Shown one piece after another: positions 22,066 to 32,079 of a DNA stretch of 64,000 nucleotides (within the stretch, counting starts at the first letter, position 1; each line of letters opens with the position of its first letter). The notes under the pieces are model-generated. The model worked only from the letters and a program-made list of their open reading frames with translations. It was not told where the DNA came from and did no database searches. The DNA comes from Sphingopyxis sp. 113P3 (GTDB lineage Bacteria > Pseudomonadota > Alphaproteobacteria > Sphingomonadales > Sphingomonadaceae): the NCBI RefSeq assembly GCF_001278035.1, contig NZ_CP009452.1:2265501-2329500 (forward strand), written 5' to 3'. Both the position numbers and the translations under genes were made by a program.

Positions 22066-22590
22066 TCACTCCATCAGCCGGGGCATGAGCTCGACGAAAT
22101 TGCAGGGCCGGTGCCGGCTATCGAGCTGCGTCGACAAGATTCCCTCCCAGGCATCTGTCACTGCGCCCGTCGAGCCGGGGAGCGCAAAGATATAGGTGCC
22201 GCGTGCGACAACGGCGCAGGCACGCGACTGGATCGTCGAGGTGCCAATCGCCTGATAGCTCAGCCAGCGGAAGAGCTCACCAAAGCCAGGAATCTCCTTC
22301 CCGTCGAGGCGGCGGAGCGCCTCAGGTGTCACGTCGCGTCCGGTGAGCCCGGTGCCGCCAGTCGTGATCACGGCGTCGACGTCGGGGTCGTCGATCCAGT
22401 TGTGAAGGCGCGAGACGATGAGGTCGGCCTCATCGCGGATGATCGCGCGCGCGGCGAGGATGTGGCCCGCCTCGGTGAGCAATTGCTCGAGCCTATCGCC
22501 GGATCGGTCGTCGGACGCGCTGCGGCTGTCTGAAATCGTCAGGACGGCGATGCGGACGGGCTTGAAGGGGAGGGCCGGATCAATCGGCAT
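22066..22590 (-). CDS. moaB: Molybdenum cofactor biosynthesis protein B
   Basis: This 174-residue MoaB/MogA-fold protein takes part in molybdopterin adenylylation or a related step. The signature [17 protein letters not shown] near residue 93 and [14 protein letters not shown] near residue 132 are clear. The first 11 bases overlap the end of the lytic transglycosylase gene, so it is probably the last gene of the minus-strand set 25141-22066. No other moa gene is in the window. Confidence 0.93.
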   Translation of the reverse strand: MPIDPALPFKPVRIAVLTISDSRSASDDRSGDRLEQLLTEAGHILAARAIIRDEADLIVSRLHNWIDDPDVDAVITTGGTGLTGRDVTPEALRRLDGKEIPGFGELFRWLSYQAIGTSTIQSRACAVVARGTYIFALPGSTGAVTDAWEGILSTQLDSRHRPCNFVELMPRLME

Positions 22591-24349
22591 TGCCGAGGCC
22601 GCCTGCCCAGGTCAGGCGGATGCGATCCTTGCTGTCCGGAAATCGGGGCCATTTGCCCTGTGCGAGGGCGGCACGGCTGACCGAGGGCTTGCCCTGCTGC
22701 GCCTCGTACATCCAGTAGTTGCGCAGGACCGTGCCGACATAGCCCCGGGTTTCCCAATAGGGAATCGACTCCATGTACAGCAGCGGATCACCTTGATCTC
22801 GAATTTCGGTCTGCCAGCGGGCGACGGGGGCGGGGCCGGCGTTATAGGCGGCGATGACCTTGGGCAGGAGTCCGCCGGTCGAGGCGTCGCGGCTCAGATA
22901 CTGAAGATATCGCTGGCCCAGATCCATGTTTACCGACGGGGTTTTGAGATCTTCAAGCGCTGCCTTGATCTTGTCGCCGTCCCAGCGGGCGACATCACCC
23001 GCGGTGCCGGGACGCACCTGCATCAGCCCATAAGCGCCCGCCGGGCTGACCGCAGTGCGGCGGAAGCGTGATTCCTGAAGCGTGTGCGCGAAGACCAGCG
23101 CCGGGTCCACTTTCCAGCCGCCATTGGGCTCCCACTTGGGCTGCGGATAGCGCATGGAGGCTGCGAGCTTGCGGCCTTGCGGCGTGTTGTGGGCAAGCCA
23201 GAGCTGGGTCTCGGGAAGGCTCAATGCCTCGGCCATGCTGATCAGCTGCTCATGCTGGCGGGGATCGCCGATTTGGGCCTGGCGACGGAGCGCTTCGCCC
23301 GCATAATTGTCCTCGCCAATCTCCACGAGCGCGATCGCGGCGCGGACATTGGGCTGTTTCTCAAGCGCGCGCCACGCGCTGCGATCGGCGCGCAGGTTCT
23401 CGCGCTGGCTCGCCGCTTCCTGCCCCAGCGTTTCGCTCGCAAGCAGGCCGTAGAAGGTTTCAGGGTTCGCAGCCGCAGCGCGCAGGCGCGACTGGACGAG
23501 TTCGGGCCGGGCCGAGGCGATGGCGGCGCGCGCGGACCAATAATAGCCTGCGGCTCGCAATTCGCTGTCGGGGGCTTCCCTGGCAACGCGGTCGAAAGCG
23601 GCGAGCGCGGTGGGATAATCGCGCATGCGCCACGAGGCGAGGCCCCGCACCCAGGCGCCCTGCGTCGCCCAGGCGCTCTTCCCGCCCGTGCAGTCGGTTG
23701 CAAGGCGCAGCGCGTTCGCGTCGTCATTCTCGATATAATAGGACCATGCGACCTTCTGGCGCCATTCGTCGCGGGCCTCCGGGCTGAGCTTATCGATCAC
23801 GGCATTGAGCAGCGCCTCGGCGCCCGCGGGGTCGTCCTTCTTGATCCGCTCGGGTATGCTCGTTGCAAGGCCGGCTGCGAACGGGTCGCTGACCGTGTCC
23901 GCCCCGCGACGCCGCGGCGCGCTACCCGCCCAGGAAAGAGCCGTTTCGGGCGGAAGGGCTGGCAGGTCGCTCGCGCCCCGCCGCGTGGCAAGACGTCCCA
24001 ATTGGGCTGCTTGCGGCAGCCAGGGCGAACGCGAGAGGATCGGCATGATGTCGGCGACTTCAGCGCGCGGGCTATTGGCCGCCAGCCAGAATTCGGCGCG
24101 AAGGAAATCGTCGAGCGGTCCGTCATTCGCGTCTGCGAGCATGGACTTCGCATCGGCCCAGCGCTGGCCGCGGATCGCTGCAAGGACCTGCGAATAAAAT
24201 TGCCTTTGCTTGGCTGAAAGGATCCCCGGCACCGTCTGCGGCGCGCCGTAAAGGGCGGGATCGCCGGCGTCGGTCGCCATCGCAGGCGACGCGGTCGCTG
24301 CGGCGGCAAGAAGGAGCGGAGCGGTCAAGGCCGCAATCGAGGTCTTCAT
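22580..24349 (-). CDS. Soluble lytic murein transglycosylase
   Basis: This exported peptidoglycan-cleaving enzyme of the Slt70 type has 589 residues. It has a signal peptide (residues 1 to about 25, ending PAMA), a long helical superhelix region, and a C-terminal SLT domain with the catalytic Glu in [20 protein letters not shown] near residue 440 and [12 protein letters not shown] near residue 520. It acts in the periplasm on glycan strands. The gene starts three bases after the stop of the uracil-DNA glycosylase gene and overlaps moaB at its 3' end. Confidence 0.93.
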   Translation of the reverse strand: MKTSIAALTAPLLLAAAATASPAMATDAGDPALYGAPQTVPGILSAKQRQFYSQVLAAIRGQRWADAKSMLADANDGPLDDFLRAEFWLAANSPRAEVADIMPILSRSPWLPQAAQLGRLATRRGASDLPALPPETALSWAGSAPRRRGADTVSDPFAAGLATSIPERIKKDDPAGAEALLNAVIDKLSPEARDEWRQKVAWSYYIENDDANALRLATDCTGGKSAWATQGAWVRGLASWRMRDYPTALAAFDRVAREAPDSELRAAGYYWSARAAIASARPELVQSRLRAAAANPETFYGLLASETLGQEAASQRENLRADRSAWRALEKQPNVRAAIALVEIGEDNYAGEALRRQAQIGDPRQHEQLISMAEALSLPETQLWLAHNTPQGRKLAASMRYPQPKWEPNGGWKVDPALVFAHTLQESRFRRTAVSPAGAYGLMQVRPGTAGDVARWDGDKIKAALEDLKTPSVNMDLGQRYLQYLSRDASTGGLLPKVIAAYNAGPAPVARWQTEIRDQGDPLLYMESIPYWETRGYVGTVLRNYWMYEAQQGKPSVSRAALAQGKWPRFPDSKDRIRLTWAGGLGNAD

Positions 24350-24352
24350 CTG

Positions 24353-25141
24353 TCAACGTCCCCGGTTGAACAGTTTGAGGCTATCCCAGGCGGCCGCCTT
24401 GTGGGCCGGACGGGCGAGCAGCATTGCAGGATGCGCGATCGCTGCCGCGGGTACCCTGCCGCCTGAATGGTTAATATCGAGTAACCTTCCACGCGCATCG
24501 GGAAGCGCAAGGCCTGCCGCCATCTGCACAATGTCACCGCCGATCAGCAGCAGTTTTCCAGGATCGGCCAGCGCCAGATGATGGGCGAGCAAGCGTTCAA
24601 GTTCAGCGCGGTCACGCGCGTCGCAGCGCCCTCCCGGCGGACGTGTGACAGCGAGACTGGCGAGGTAGCAGTCATCGCGCGCTGCCCCGATCGCCTTCAG
24701 CGCAGCGTCGAGAAGCTTTCCCGGCGCGCCGCTGAACAAGGCGCCTTCGCGCTGATCGTCAATCTCGGGCCAGGCGGTAAGCAGCATCAAGGGCGCGCGC
24801 TGCGCGCCCACAGGAAGCACTCGGCGATTGTCCCATTGGCTCCCCGGCACGTCCGGATGATCAGCCAGAAACGACTGAAAGCCGTTCCAGTCATCGGGGA
24901 AGGTCACGGGCCCCTCTGCTCGGGGGGCGGCGTCCGCCAGGGCAGCGCGCTGCAGCGCGGGAGGCAGGGGCGGGGGGGCGGTTTCGGCCGCGACAGGCGG
25001 ACGCGCCCTGTGCGCCGGGTCATTTGCGGGCGGCGCAAGAAGCCAGCCCGCAGGCTTTTCTCCGACGAGTGCGTCTACCCCCGCAAGCGACCACCAGTCG
25101 CAGATGCTTTTCGCCAGCAAGGCCGATTTTTGCCCACCCAT
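24353..25141 (-). CDS. Uracil-DNA glycosylase family protein, family-4-like, atypical
   Basis: This 262-residue protein aligns by eye with family 4/phage-type uracil-DNA glycosylases: PEIDDQREGALFSGAPGKLL (125-144) corresponds to the EDRQGRPFVGRAG motif, VTRPPGGR (165-172) to the KCRPPGNR motif, and HPAMLLARPAHK (237-248) to the C-terminal His motif. The four cluster cysteines are not conserved, since only Cys14, Cys158 and Cys173 exist and none fits the usual positions. The GEAPG motif reads TAWPE. Activity is therefore uncertain. A 60-residue Ala/Pro-rich linker follows the N-terminus. Confidence 0.75.
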   Translation of the reverse strand: MGGQKSALLAKSICDWWSLAGVDALVGEKPAGWLLAPPANDPAHRARPPVAAETAPPPLPPALQRAALADAAPRAEGPVTFPDDWNGFQSFLADHPDVPGSQWDNRRVLPVGAQRAPLMLLTAWPEIDDQREGALFSGAPGKLLDAALKAIGAARDDCYLASLAVTRPPGGRCDARDRAELERLLAHHLALADPGKLLLIGGDIVQMAAGLALPDARGRLLDINHSGGRVPAAAIAHPAMLLARPAHKAAAWDSLKLFNRGR

Positions 25142-25162
25142 GAATTTGTTTCAAACAGGCAG

Positions 25163-25178
25163 TTGACGGACGCGTCAA
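25163..25178. promoter_or_regulatory. Palindrome in divergent UDG / ETF-QO intergenic region
   Basis: TTGACG-GACG-CGTCAA is a perfect 6-bp inverted repeat that places a TTGACG -35-like hexamer on each strand, facing both genes. It may be overlapping divergent promoters or an operator. The -10 elements at the expected distance are poor on both strands. A second small palindrome, TGTTT-C-AAACA, lies at 25147-25157. Confidence 0.4.
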
Positions 25179-25260
25179 TTGGCGGGCATCGCAATTCGTG
25201 ACAAGGTGAGCGCCGAACGCGATGAATGATCGGCGCGGGGACTGCAGAAAGGTATTATCG

Positions 25261-26916
25261 GTGAGCGAACGGGAATCGATGCCCTATGACGTCGTCATCG
25301 TCGGCGCAGGTCCGGCGGGGCTTTCAGCGGCGATCCGCCTCAAGCAATTGGCGAACGAGGCTGGCAGCGACCTCTCGGTCTGCATCCTTGAAAAGGGATC
25401 CGAGGTCGGCGCGCATATCCTGTCGGGAGCCGTCATCGACCCCAGGTCGCTCGACGAATTGATCCCGGACTGGCGGGAGATGGGCTGCCCGCTTGCCGAG
25501 GTGCCGGTCAACGACAATCAGCACTGGGTGCTGACGAAGAAGAAGAAATTCGCTCTGCCTGAATTCATCTCCCCGGGTTTCATGCACAACAAGGGGACTT
25601 ACACCGGCAGTCTGGGCAATCTGTGCCGCTGGCTTGCCGAGCAGGCCGAGGGACTGGGAGTTGAAATCTTCCCCGGATTTCCCGCCGCCGAAATCCTCTA
25701 CAACGAGGATGGGTCAGTGAAGGGTGTCGCGACAGGCGACATGGGCGTCGCGCGCGATGGCAGCCACAAGCCCGATTATGCGCCCGGCCTTGAACTCCAC
25801 GCCAAATACACCTTCTTCGCCGAGGGCGTGCGCGGGCACCTAACAAAGATATTGAAGCCGCAGTTTGCGCTCGATGCCGACTGCGAACCGCAGGTCTATG
25901 GCCTCGGCGTCAAGGAATTGTGGGACATTGATCCTGCGAACCACGCGCCGGGCCGGGTGATTCACACGCAAGGCTGGCCGCTCGATTCCAACACCAATGG
26001 TGGCGGCTTCCTCTATCACCAGGCCAATGGCCAGGTCGCTTTGGGCTTTGTCACCTGGCTCAACTATCGCAACCCGCACACCTCGCCTTTCCAGGAAATG
26101 CAGAAGTGGAAGACGCATCCCGAGATCGCGAAGATATTGAAGGGCGGCAAGCGTGTTTCCTATGGAGCGCGCGCGATCAGCGACGGCGGTTATCAGTCGG
26201 TACCAAAGCTCGCATTCCCGGGCGGCGCGCTGATTGGGGATAGCGCTGGCTTTCTGAACGTGCCGCGCATCAAGGGAACGCATACATCGATGAAATCGGG
26301 CATGATGGCCGCCGAGGCAGCTTTCGCCGCGGTCACCGCCGGGCGCGGGGGCGACACGCTTGAGGCCTATCAGGCGGCCTATGACGAAAGCTGGGTCAAG
26401 AAAGAGCTCAGCATCGTCCGCAACGTCCTGCCGCTTGTTGAAAAATATGGTGATCTTGCAGGCACAATTTTGTCGGGCATCACCATGTGGCTCGAAAGCT
26501 TTGGCCTTCGCATGCCGTTCACGATGAAGCATCACCCCGACAATACGACGCTTTACCGGGCCGACATGATGCCCAAGCCCGACTATCCGAAGCCCGACGG
26601 CGTTTTGACGTTCGACCGATTGTCCTCTGTATTTCTTTCGAATACCAATCACGAGGAGGACCAGCCTGTCCACTTGCAGCTGAAAGATCCGTCGATTCCG
26701 GTCGAGTATAACCTGCCGCTCTACGATGAACCCGCGCAGCGATATTGTCCGGCTGGCGTTTACGAAATTGTCGGTGCCGAAGAGGGCGACCCGAAGTTCG
26801 TGATCAACGCGCAGAACTGCGTCCATTGCAAGACGTGCGACATCAAGGATCCAACCCAGAACATCAACTGGGTCACTCCTGAAGGCGGCGGAGGCCCCAA
26901 TTACCCGAATATGTAA
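25261..26916 (+). CDS. Electron transfer flavoprotein-ubiquinone oxidoreductase
   Basis: This membrane-associated FAD and 4Fe-4S enzyme passes electrons from acyl-CoA dehydrogenases, through ETF, to ubiquinone. The N-terminal FAD motif VVIVGAGPAGLSAAIRLKQL, the conserved AFPGGALIGDSAGFLNVPRI and the C-terminal cluster motif CVHCKTCDIKDP are visible. I prefer the GTG at 25261 (551 residues, the family length, with GAAAGG eight bases upstream) over the ATG at 25222, which would add 13 residues. Confidence 0.95.
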   Translation: MSERESMPYDVVIVGAGPAGLSAAIRLKQLANEAGSDLSVCILEKGSEVGAHILSGAVIDPRSLDELIPDWREMGCPLAEVPVNDNQHWVLTKKKKFALPEFISPGFMHNKGTYTGSLGNLCRWLAEQAEGLGVEIFPGFPAAEILYNEDGSVKGVATGDMGVARDGSHKPDYAPGLELHAKYTFFAEGVRGHLTKILKPQFALDADCEPQVYGLGVKELWDIDPANHAPGRVIHTQGWPLDSNTNGGGFLYHQANGQVALGFVTWLNYRNPHTSPFQEMQKWKTHPEIAKILKGGKRVSYGARAISDGGYQSVPKLAFPGGALIGDSAGFLNVPRIKGTHTSMKSGMMAAEAAFAAVTAGRGGDTLEAYQAAYDESWVKKELSIVRNVLPLVEKYGDLAGTILSGITMWLESFGLRMPFTMKHHPDNTTLYRADMMPKPDYPKPDGVLTFDRLSSVFLSNTNHEEDQPVHLQLKDPSIPVEYNLPLYDEPAQRYCPAGVYEIVGAEEGDPKFVINAQNCVHCKTCDIKDPTQNINWVTPEGGGGPNYPNM

Positions 26917-26956
26917 GCCTGCTCGTTCCATTGCGATCCTGACCACTCTTGCAGCC

Positions 26957-28585
26957 GTGCTTGCGGCGCCCCCCGCGCGCGCGGCGGCCGATCGCGGCGG
27001 CGAGGCACTGAATGCGTTCGTTCGCGCACGGCTCGCCCAGGAAGCGGGCGAGCCAGCCGCTGCGCTTTCGGAGCTGAAGACGGTGGCGAGCCTTGCCCCC
27101 GATCTTCCAGGCGTGCGGGGGCAGATTCTCGAACAAGCGATCCAGGCCGGTGATTTCGCCGCCGCCCGCGGCGCGGCGGCAGCGCTTTGGAAAAGCGGCG
27201 ATCGCCGGTTCGATGCGCAGCTTGTGCTCCTTGTGGACGCGTTCCGCCGCTCGGACTGGAAGGGTGCACGCGCCCTTATGGCGGGGCGGCCCGACAAGGC
27301 CGGGGTCGATGCTGTGGCAAGGCTCATTACCCCCGCAGTCAATGCCTGGATCGACGTGGCCGCGCGCGAGCCTAATCCTGAGCGTCATCTCATTGCCGCC
27401 AGTCCCGCCGCGCGCCCCGAACCTTCGCTCTTGCTCGAGGCGGCGCTCGTTGAACTTGCAGCGCGGCGTCCCGCCGACGCCGTCGCGCAGGTCGACACGA
27501 TCACGCTGAGCGACCGCTCAAGCCAGCTCGTCGCGCTGCGCGTCGCGGCCTCGCTCGACCAGGCGGGAAAGGCTGCCGCCGCCAAGGGACTTCGAGGGCG
27601 CATCGCTCTGGCCGCCGGGGAGCGCGATGACCCGCTTTTGCTGTTGCCCGACCAACCGGTTTCGACGCCGCGCGCAGGGGTCGCGCACTGGTTCGGGCTG
27701 CTTGCCGACGGCCTGTCGCGCACCCCGCACAGCAGGCCCTCGGTTCCGCTGCTCTTTGCGCGCTCGGCGCATTGGCTGAACGAGGAGGATCAACAGGTCC
27801 AGGTCACCCTGGTCGAGGCGCTCCACCGTAACGGGCAGCAGGAGAGCGCGCTCGCTCTGCTGTCCGGAGGGCGAACAGCGCTCCCGCCGGTGCTCGAAAT
27901 GCGCCGCGCGGAGTTGCTCGCCGACGGCGGCGAGATGACGCGCGCCCTGAGTGCGGCCGAAGCCGCGGTGGCGGGGGAGGGGCAACCGCGCAGCCTGCTC
28001 CTTCGTCTCGCCGACCTCGCGCGCCGATCGGGCGACGGCGACGCGGCCTTGCGCGCCTACACGCGACTGGAAGCGGGTCTTGGCGAGCGTGAGGAGGATC
28101 GTGCGCTTCGCGCGCTCCTCCTGATCTCGCGCGCGGACCTGCTCATGAAGGCGGACGACTGGGACGGCGCGGAAGCGCTGATCGAGCAGGCCGTTGCCTT
28201 GCGGCCCGACGATGCGACCGTGCTGAATTTTGCGGGATATTCAGCGCTCGAACGGCGCAAGAATGTCGAGCGATCGCTTGAGCGGATCGAAGCGGCCTGG
28301 CGGAAGGAACCGCAGGACCCGAGCATCACGGACTCGCTCGGCTGGGCCTATTTCCTCACAGGGCGGATCGACGATGCCGTGCCTCTGCTTGAGAAGGCGC
28401 AGCGCGGTGATCCTGAAAATGCCGTGATCGCGGAACATCTGGGCGACGCTTATTGGAAAGCGGGGCGCCGCTTTTCGGCGCGCTATGTCTGGCGCGCAGC
28501 TTCGCTGACCGCCGAGGCGGACATGGCGACGCGGATTGCCGCAAAGCTGCGCGACGGGCTCACGCCTGCAACCGTTGCACCGTGA
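26957..28585 (+). CDS. Secreted tetratricopeptide repeat protein
   Basis: This 542-residue TPR-rich protein is probably periplasmic. Repeats are clearest near the C-terminus (residues about 390-520, with DSLGWAYFLTGRIDDAVPLL and AEHLGDAYWKAGRR). The first standard start is GTG 26957, but the 14 in-frame codons before it continue a typical signal peptide (KPARSIAILTTLAAVLAA...), and no ATG, GTG or TTG exists in frame for over 130 bases further upstream. The true start may be a rare codon. The stop overlaps the ispE start. Function unknown. Confidence 0.8.
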   Translation: MLAAPPARAAADRGGEALNAFVRARLAQEAGEPAAALSELKTVASLAPDLPGVRGQILEQAIQAGDFAAARGAAAALWKSGDRRFDAQLVLLVDAFRRSDWKGARALMAGRPDKAGVDAVARLITPAVNAWIDVAAREPNPERHLIAASPAARPEPSLLLEAALVELAARRPADAVAQVDTITLSDRSSQLVALRVAASLDQAGKAAAAKGLRGRIALAAGERDDPLLLLPDQPVSTPRAGVAHWFGLLADGLSRTPHSRPSVPLLFARSAHWLNEEDQQVQVTLVEALHRNGQQESALALLSGGRTALPPVLEMRRAELLADGGEMTRALSAAEAAVAGEGQPRSLLLRLADLARRSGDGDAALRAYTRLEAGLGEREEDRALRALLLISRADLLMKADDWDGAEALIEQAVALRPDDATVLNFAGYSALERRKNVERSLERIEAAWRKEPQDPSITDSLGWAYFLTGRIDDAVPLLEKAQRGDPENAVIAEHLGDAYWKAGRRFSARYVWRAASLTAEADMATRIAAKLRDGLTPATVAP

Positions 28586-29430
28586 TGCGCTTTGCCGAAA
28601 CGGGCTGGGCGAAGATCAATCTCGCGCTGCATGTGCGGGCGAGGCGCCCTGACAATTATCATGAAATTGAGACCCTGTTCGCATTTGCCGACGGGGGCGA
28701 CGCGCTCGAGGCGGCCATCTCCAGCACCGATACGCTTGCGATTGCGGGCGAGTTCGCAGCAGGGCTGAGCACGGGTCCCGACAATCTGGTGCTCCGCGCG
28801 GTCACCTTGCTGCGCGAGCGCTATGGTGCAGCGCGCGTTCCGCCGCTTGCCGTGCGGCTCACCAAGACATTGCCGGTCGCGGCGGGCATCGGGGGCGGGT
28901 CGGCGGACGCTGCCGCGATGGTGCGGCTTGTGCGGCGGCATTTTCTTCCCGAACTTGGCGATGAAGCGCTCGCGCGGCTGGCGGCTCCGCTCGGGGCCGA
29001 CGTTGCTGCTTGTATTGCCAGCGAAACCTGCCTTGGCGTCGGGACGGGCTCTGAACTTGTCGCAGCGCCCGAAATCGCGCTTGCCGGAACGCCGGTGCTT
29101 TTGGTCAACCCGAGGCAAGCTGTCGCGACCGGGCCGGTGTTCGCAGCGTGGGACGGAACTGATCGCGGACCGCTCTTCACCGGCGCCGATCATCGCGCGC
29201 AGCTTCTTGCCGCACGCAACGATCTCCAGCGCCCGGCGGTCGCACAATGTCCCGCGATCGCCGAGATATTGACCGAGCTCGGCGGGCTGAGACCGTGGCT
29301 CGCGCGCATGTCGGGGTCGGGTGCGACCTGTTTTGCACTGTTTGACGCGCCCGCCGAACGGGATGCAGCGGCCCTCTATCTGAAGGAGCGCAGGCCGCAG
29401 TGGTGGCAGATGGCAGGAGCGTTGAGATGA
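28585..29430 (+). CDS. ispE: 4-diphosphocytidyl-2-C-methyl-D-erythritol kinase
   Basis: This GHMP-family kinase of the MEP isoprenoid pathway has 281 residues. The N-terminal AKINLALHVRARRPDNYHEI and the ATP loop PVAAGIGGGSADAAAMVR near residue 98 are diagnostic, with MSGSGATCFALF near residue 240. The ATG overlaps the stop of the TPR gene, and its own stop overlaps the next gene (ATGA), so the three are co-translated. Confidence 0.96.
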   Translation: MRFAETGWAKINLALHVRARRPDNYHEIETLFAFADGGDALEAAISSTDTLAIAGEFAAGLSTGPDNLVLRAVTLLRERYGAARVPPLAVRLTKTLPVAAGIGGGSADAAAMVRLVRRHFLPELGDEALARLAAPLGADVAACIASETCLGVGTGSELVAAPEIALAGTPVLLVNPRQAVATGPVFAAWDGTDRGPLFTGADHRAQLLAARNDLQRPAVAQCPAIAEILTELGGLRPWLARMSGSGATCFALFDAPAERDAAALYLKERRPQWWQMAGALR

Positions 29431-30158
29431 ACGAAGCCTGGCGCGATGTTGGGACACCGCGCGCAGGCGGTGTCCTGCTGATCGGCGATCACGCGGCGAA
29501 CCATGTCCCGGCCGATATCGACCTGGGAATCGATCCCGCCCTCCTCGAAACGCACATCGCGATCGACATAGGCGTTGCCGAGGTGGCGGCGCTGCTCGTC
29601 GAAAGCGGGGCCGTCGATGCCGCGATCCTGGGCGGGGTGTCGCGGCTGGTTGTCGATTGCAATCGCGATGAGGAAGCGCCAGGGGTCATCCCGATCGCGA
29701 GCGACGGCCATGCCATTCCGGGCAACGCGCTCACCCCTGCTGTCCGGGAGGCGCGGCTTGAGCGCATCTTCCGGCCCTATCATGCCCATATCGCCGAGGT
29801 TATCGCAGCGGCACGGCCCGCGATGATAATATCGCTGCACAGCTTCACGCCTGAACTTGCGAGCGATCCCGAGCAAAAGCGACCCTGGGACGTTGGCATA
29901 CTCTACAATGCCGACGATCGCCTTGCACAGCCCGTGATCGCGGCGCTTGCGGGCGAGGGGCTCCTCGTCGGAGACCAGCAGCCCTATTCGGGCAAGCTCC
30001 TCAATGCGACGATGAACCGTCACGCCGAGGCGAACGCGATTCCTTATGCAGGGATCGAAATGCGTCAGGATCTGGTCGGCGATGCGGCAGGGCAGGCGCG
30101 CTTTGCAGATCTCCTGGCACGCACGCTGCGGAAAGCGGCGTTGAAACTGCCGGCATAG
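29427..30158 (+). CDS. N-formylglutamate amidohydrolase family protein
   Basis: This 243-residue zinc-dependent deformylase-like enzyme is related to HutG of histidine degradation. Visible conserved parts are [12 protein letters not shown] near residue 20, [11 protein letters not shown] near residue 72 and [11 protein letters not shown] near residue 135, which carry the probable metal and catalytic residues. No hut genes are nearby and it is coupled to ispE, so the true substrate is uncertain. The start is the ATG overlapping the ispE stop. Confidence 0.88.
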   Translation: MNEAWRDVGTPRAGGVLLIGDHAANHVPADIDLGIDPALLETHIAIDIGVAEVAALLVESGAVDAAILGGVSRLVVDCNRDEEAPGVIPIASDGHAIPGNALTPAVREARLERIFRPYHAHIAEVIAAARPAMIISLHSFTPELASDPEQKRPWDVGILYNADDRLAQPVIAALAGEGLLVGDQQPYSGKLLNATMNRHAEANAIPYAGIEMRQDLVGDAAGQARFADLLARTLRKAALKLPA

Positions 30159-30181
30159 GCGTGTAGAGGCCCCCCAAGCGC

Positions 30182-30195
30182 TATTTCATGAAATA
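30182..30195. promoter_or_regulatory. 14-bp perfect palindrome upstream of ilvD
   Basis: TATTTCATGAAATA is a perfect palindrome located 21 bases before the ilvD start codon, immediately followed by AAATTATC. It is in the short 58-base gap after the amidohydrolase gene. It could be an operator overlapping an AT-rich promoter. The regulator is not identifiable. Confidence 0.4.
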
Positions 30196-30216
30196 AAATT
30201 ATCAGGACGTCTCCAA

Positions 30217-32079
30217 ATGCCTTCTTATCGTTCGCGAACCACAACCCACGGCCGCAACATGGCCGGCGCCCGCGGATTGTGGCGCGCAACGGGGATGACG
30301 GACAGCGATTTCGGCAAGCCGATCATTGCGGTGGTCAATAGTTTTACGCAGTTTGTTCCCGGGCACGTCCACCTCAAAGACCTCGGTCAGATGGTCGCGC
30401 GCGAGATCGAGGCGGCGGGCGGTGTTGCCAAGGAATTCAACACGATCGCGGTCGACGACGGCATCGCGATGGGTCACGACGGCATGCTCTATTCCTTGCC
30501 AAGCCGCGACCTCATTGCCGATAGCGTCGAGTATATGGTCAATGCGCATTGCGCCGATGCGATGATCTGCATTTCCAACTGCGACAAGATCACCCCGGGG
30601 ATGCTGATGGCGGCGCTGCGCATCAACATCCCGACGATTTTCGTCTCCGGCGGACCCATGGAAGCCGGCAAGGTTGTGCTCAAGGGCAAGGAAATCGCGC
30701 TCGACCTGGTGGATGCGATGGTTGCGGCCGCCGACGAACATTATAGCGATGAAGAGGTCGCTGCGGTGGAGCGCTCGGCATGCCCTACCTGCGGCTCCTG
30801 CTCGGGCATGTTCACCGCCAATTCGATGAACTGCCTCACTGAGGCCCTCGGCTTGTCGCTGCCCGGCAATGGATCGACCCTGGCGACGCACGCTGACCGC
30901 AAGGCGCTGTTCCTTCGCGCAGGACACATGATTGTCGACATGTGCCGCCGCCATTATGAGGAAGGTGATGAGCGCGTGCTCCCCCGTACGATTGCGAGCT
31001 TTGAGGCATTCGAAAATGCGATGAGCCTCGATATCGCGATGGGCGGATCAACGAATACGGTGCTCCATCTCCTGGCAGCAGCGCACGAGGCGGGCGTCGA
31101 TTTCACGATGGAGGACATCGACCGGCTATCGCGCCGTGTGCCGTGCCTGTCGAAAGTCGCGCCCGCGAAGAGTGACGTCCACATGGAGGATGTCCACCGC
31201 GCGGGGGGTATCATGGCGATTCTCGGCGAACTTGAGCGCGCGGGGCTGATCCACGCGCATCTGCCGACTGTGCACAGTGCAACGCTCGGCGATGCGCTGA
31301 GCAAATGGGATATTGGCCGCACCAATGATCCGGCGGTGCAGCAGTTCTTCATGGCCGCACCGGGCGGCGTGCCGACCCAGACCGCATTCAGCCAGGAGAG
31401 GCGCTGGCCCTCGCTCGACCTCGACCGCGAAGCGGGGGTGATCCGCTCGGCGGAACATGCGTTCAGCAAGGATGGCGGGCTCGCGGTGCTCTCAGGGAAT
31501 ATTGCGCGCGACGGCTGCATCGTGAAGACCGCCGGCGTCGATGAGACGATCCTCCAGTTCACAGGTCCTGCGAAGGTCTATGAAAGCCAGGATGCGGCGG
31601 TCGCCGGGATACTGACGGGACAAGTCGAGGCGGGCGACGTGGTCGTCATCCGCTACGAAGGGCCGAAGGGTGGTCCGGGTATGCAGGAAATGCTCTATCC
31701 GACGAGCTATTTGAAGTCGAAGGGGTTGGGCGCAGCCTGCGCCTTGATTACCGACGGGCGCTTTTCGGGCGGCACATCGGGGCTCTCGATCGGGCACGTA
31801 TCCCCCGAAGCCGCCGAAGGCGGGGCAATCGCGCTCGTCGAGGATGGCGACCTCATCAAGATCGACATTCCCGCGCGCACGATTGACCTCATGATTCCCG
31901 ACGAGGAGCTCGCGGCGCGCCGCGCGGCGATGGAAGCAAGGGGCGAGGCGGCCTGGCAGCCCGCCAAACCTCGCCCGCGGAAAGTTTCGGTCGCACTTCA
32001 GGCCTATGCCGCAATGACGACCAGCGCCGCGCGCGGCGCGGTGCGGGACCTCTCGCAGCTGAGGAAAGCTGGAGGGTGA
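30217..32079 (+). CDS. ilvD: Dihydroxy-acid dehydratase
   Basis: This iron-sulfur enzyme dehydrates dihydroxy acids to the 2-keto acids in valine, leucine and isoleucine synthesis. The 620-residue protein has [16 protein letters not shown] near residue 123 and [20 protein letters not shown] near residue 190, which hold cluster cysteines, and [15 protein letters not shown] near the C-terminus. Length fits the 4Fe-4S E. coli-type enzyme. The TGA stop overlaps the ATG of the next gene. Confidence 0.97.
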   Translation: MPSYRSRTTTHGRNMAGARGLWRATGMTDSDFGKPIIAVVNSFTQFVPGHVHLKDLGQMVAREIEAAGGVAKEFNTIAVDDGIAMGHDGMLYSLPSRDLIADSVEYMVNAHCADAMICISNCDKITPGMLMAALRINIPTIFVSGGPMEAGKVVLKGKEIALDLVDAMVAAADEHYSDEEVAAVERSACPTCGSCSGMFTANSMNCLTEALGLSLPGNGSTLATHADRKALFLRAGHMIVDMCRRHYEEGDERVLPRTIASFEAFENAMSLDIAMGGSTNTVLHLLAAAHEAGVDFTMEDIDRLSRRVPCLSKVAPAKSDVHMEDVHRAGGIMAILGELERAGLIHAHLPTVHSATLGDALSKWDIGRTNDPAVQQFFMAAPGGVPTQTAFSQERRWPSLDLDREAGVIRSAEHAFSKDGGLAVLSGNIARDGCIVKTAGVDETILQFTGPAKVYESQDAAVAGILTGQVEAGDVVVIRYEGPKGGPGMQEMLYPTSYLKSKGLGAACALITDGRFSGGTSGLSIGHVSPEAAEGGAIALVEDGDLIKIDIPARTIDLMIPDEELAARRAAMEARGEAAWQPAKPRPRKVSVALQAYAAMTTSAARGAVRDLSQLRKAGG

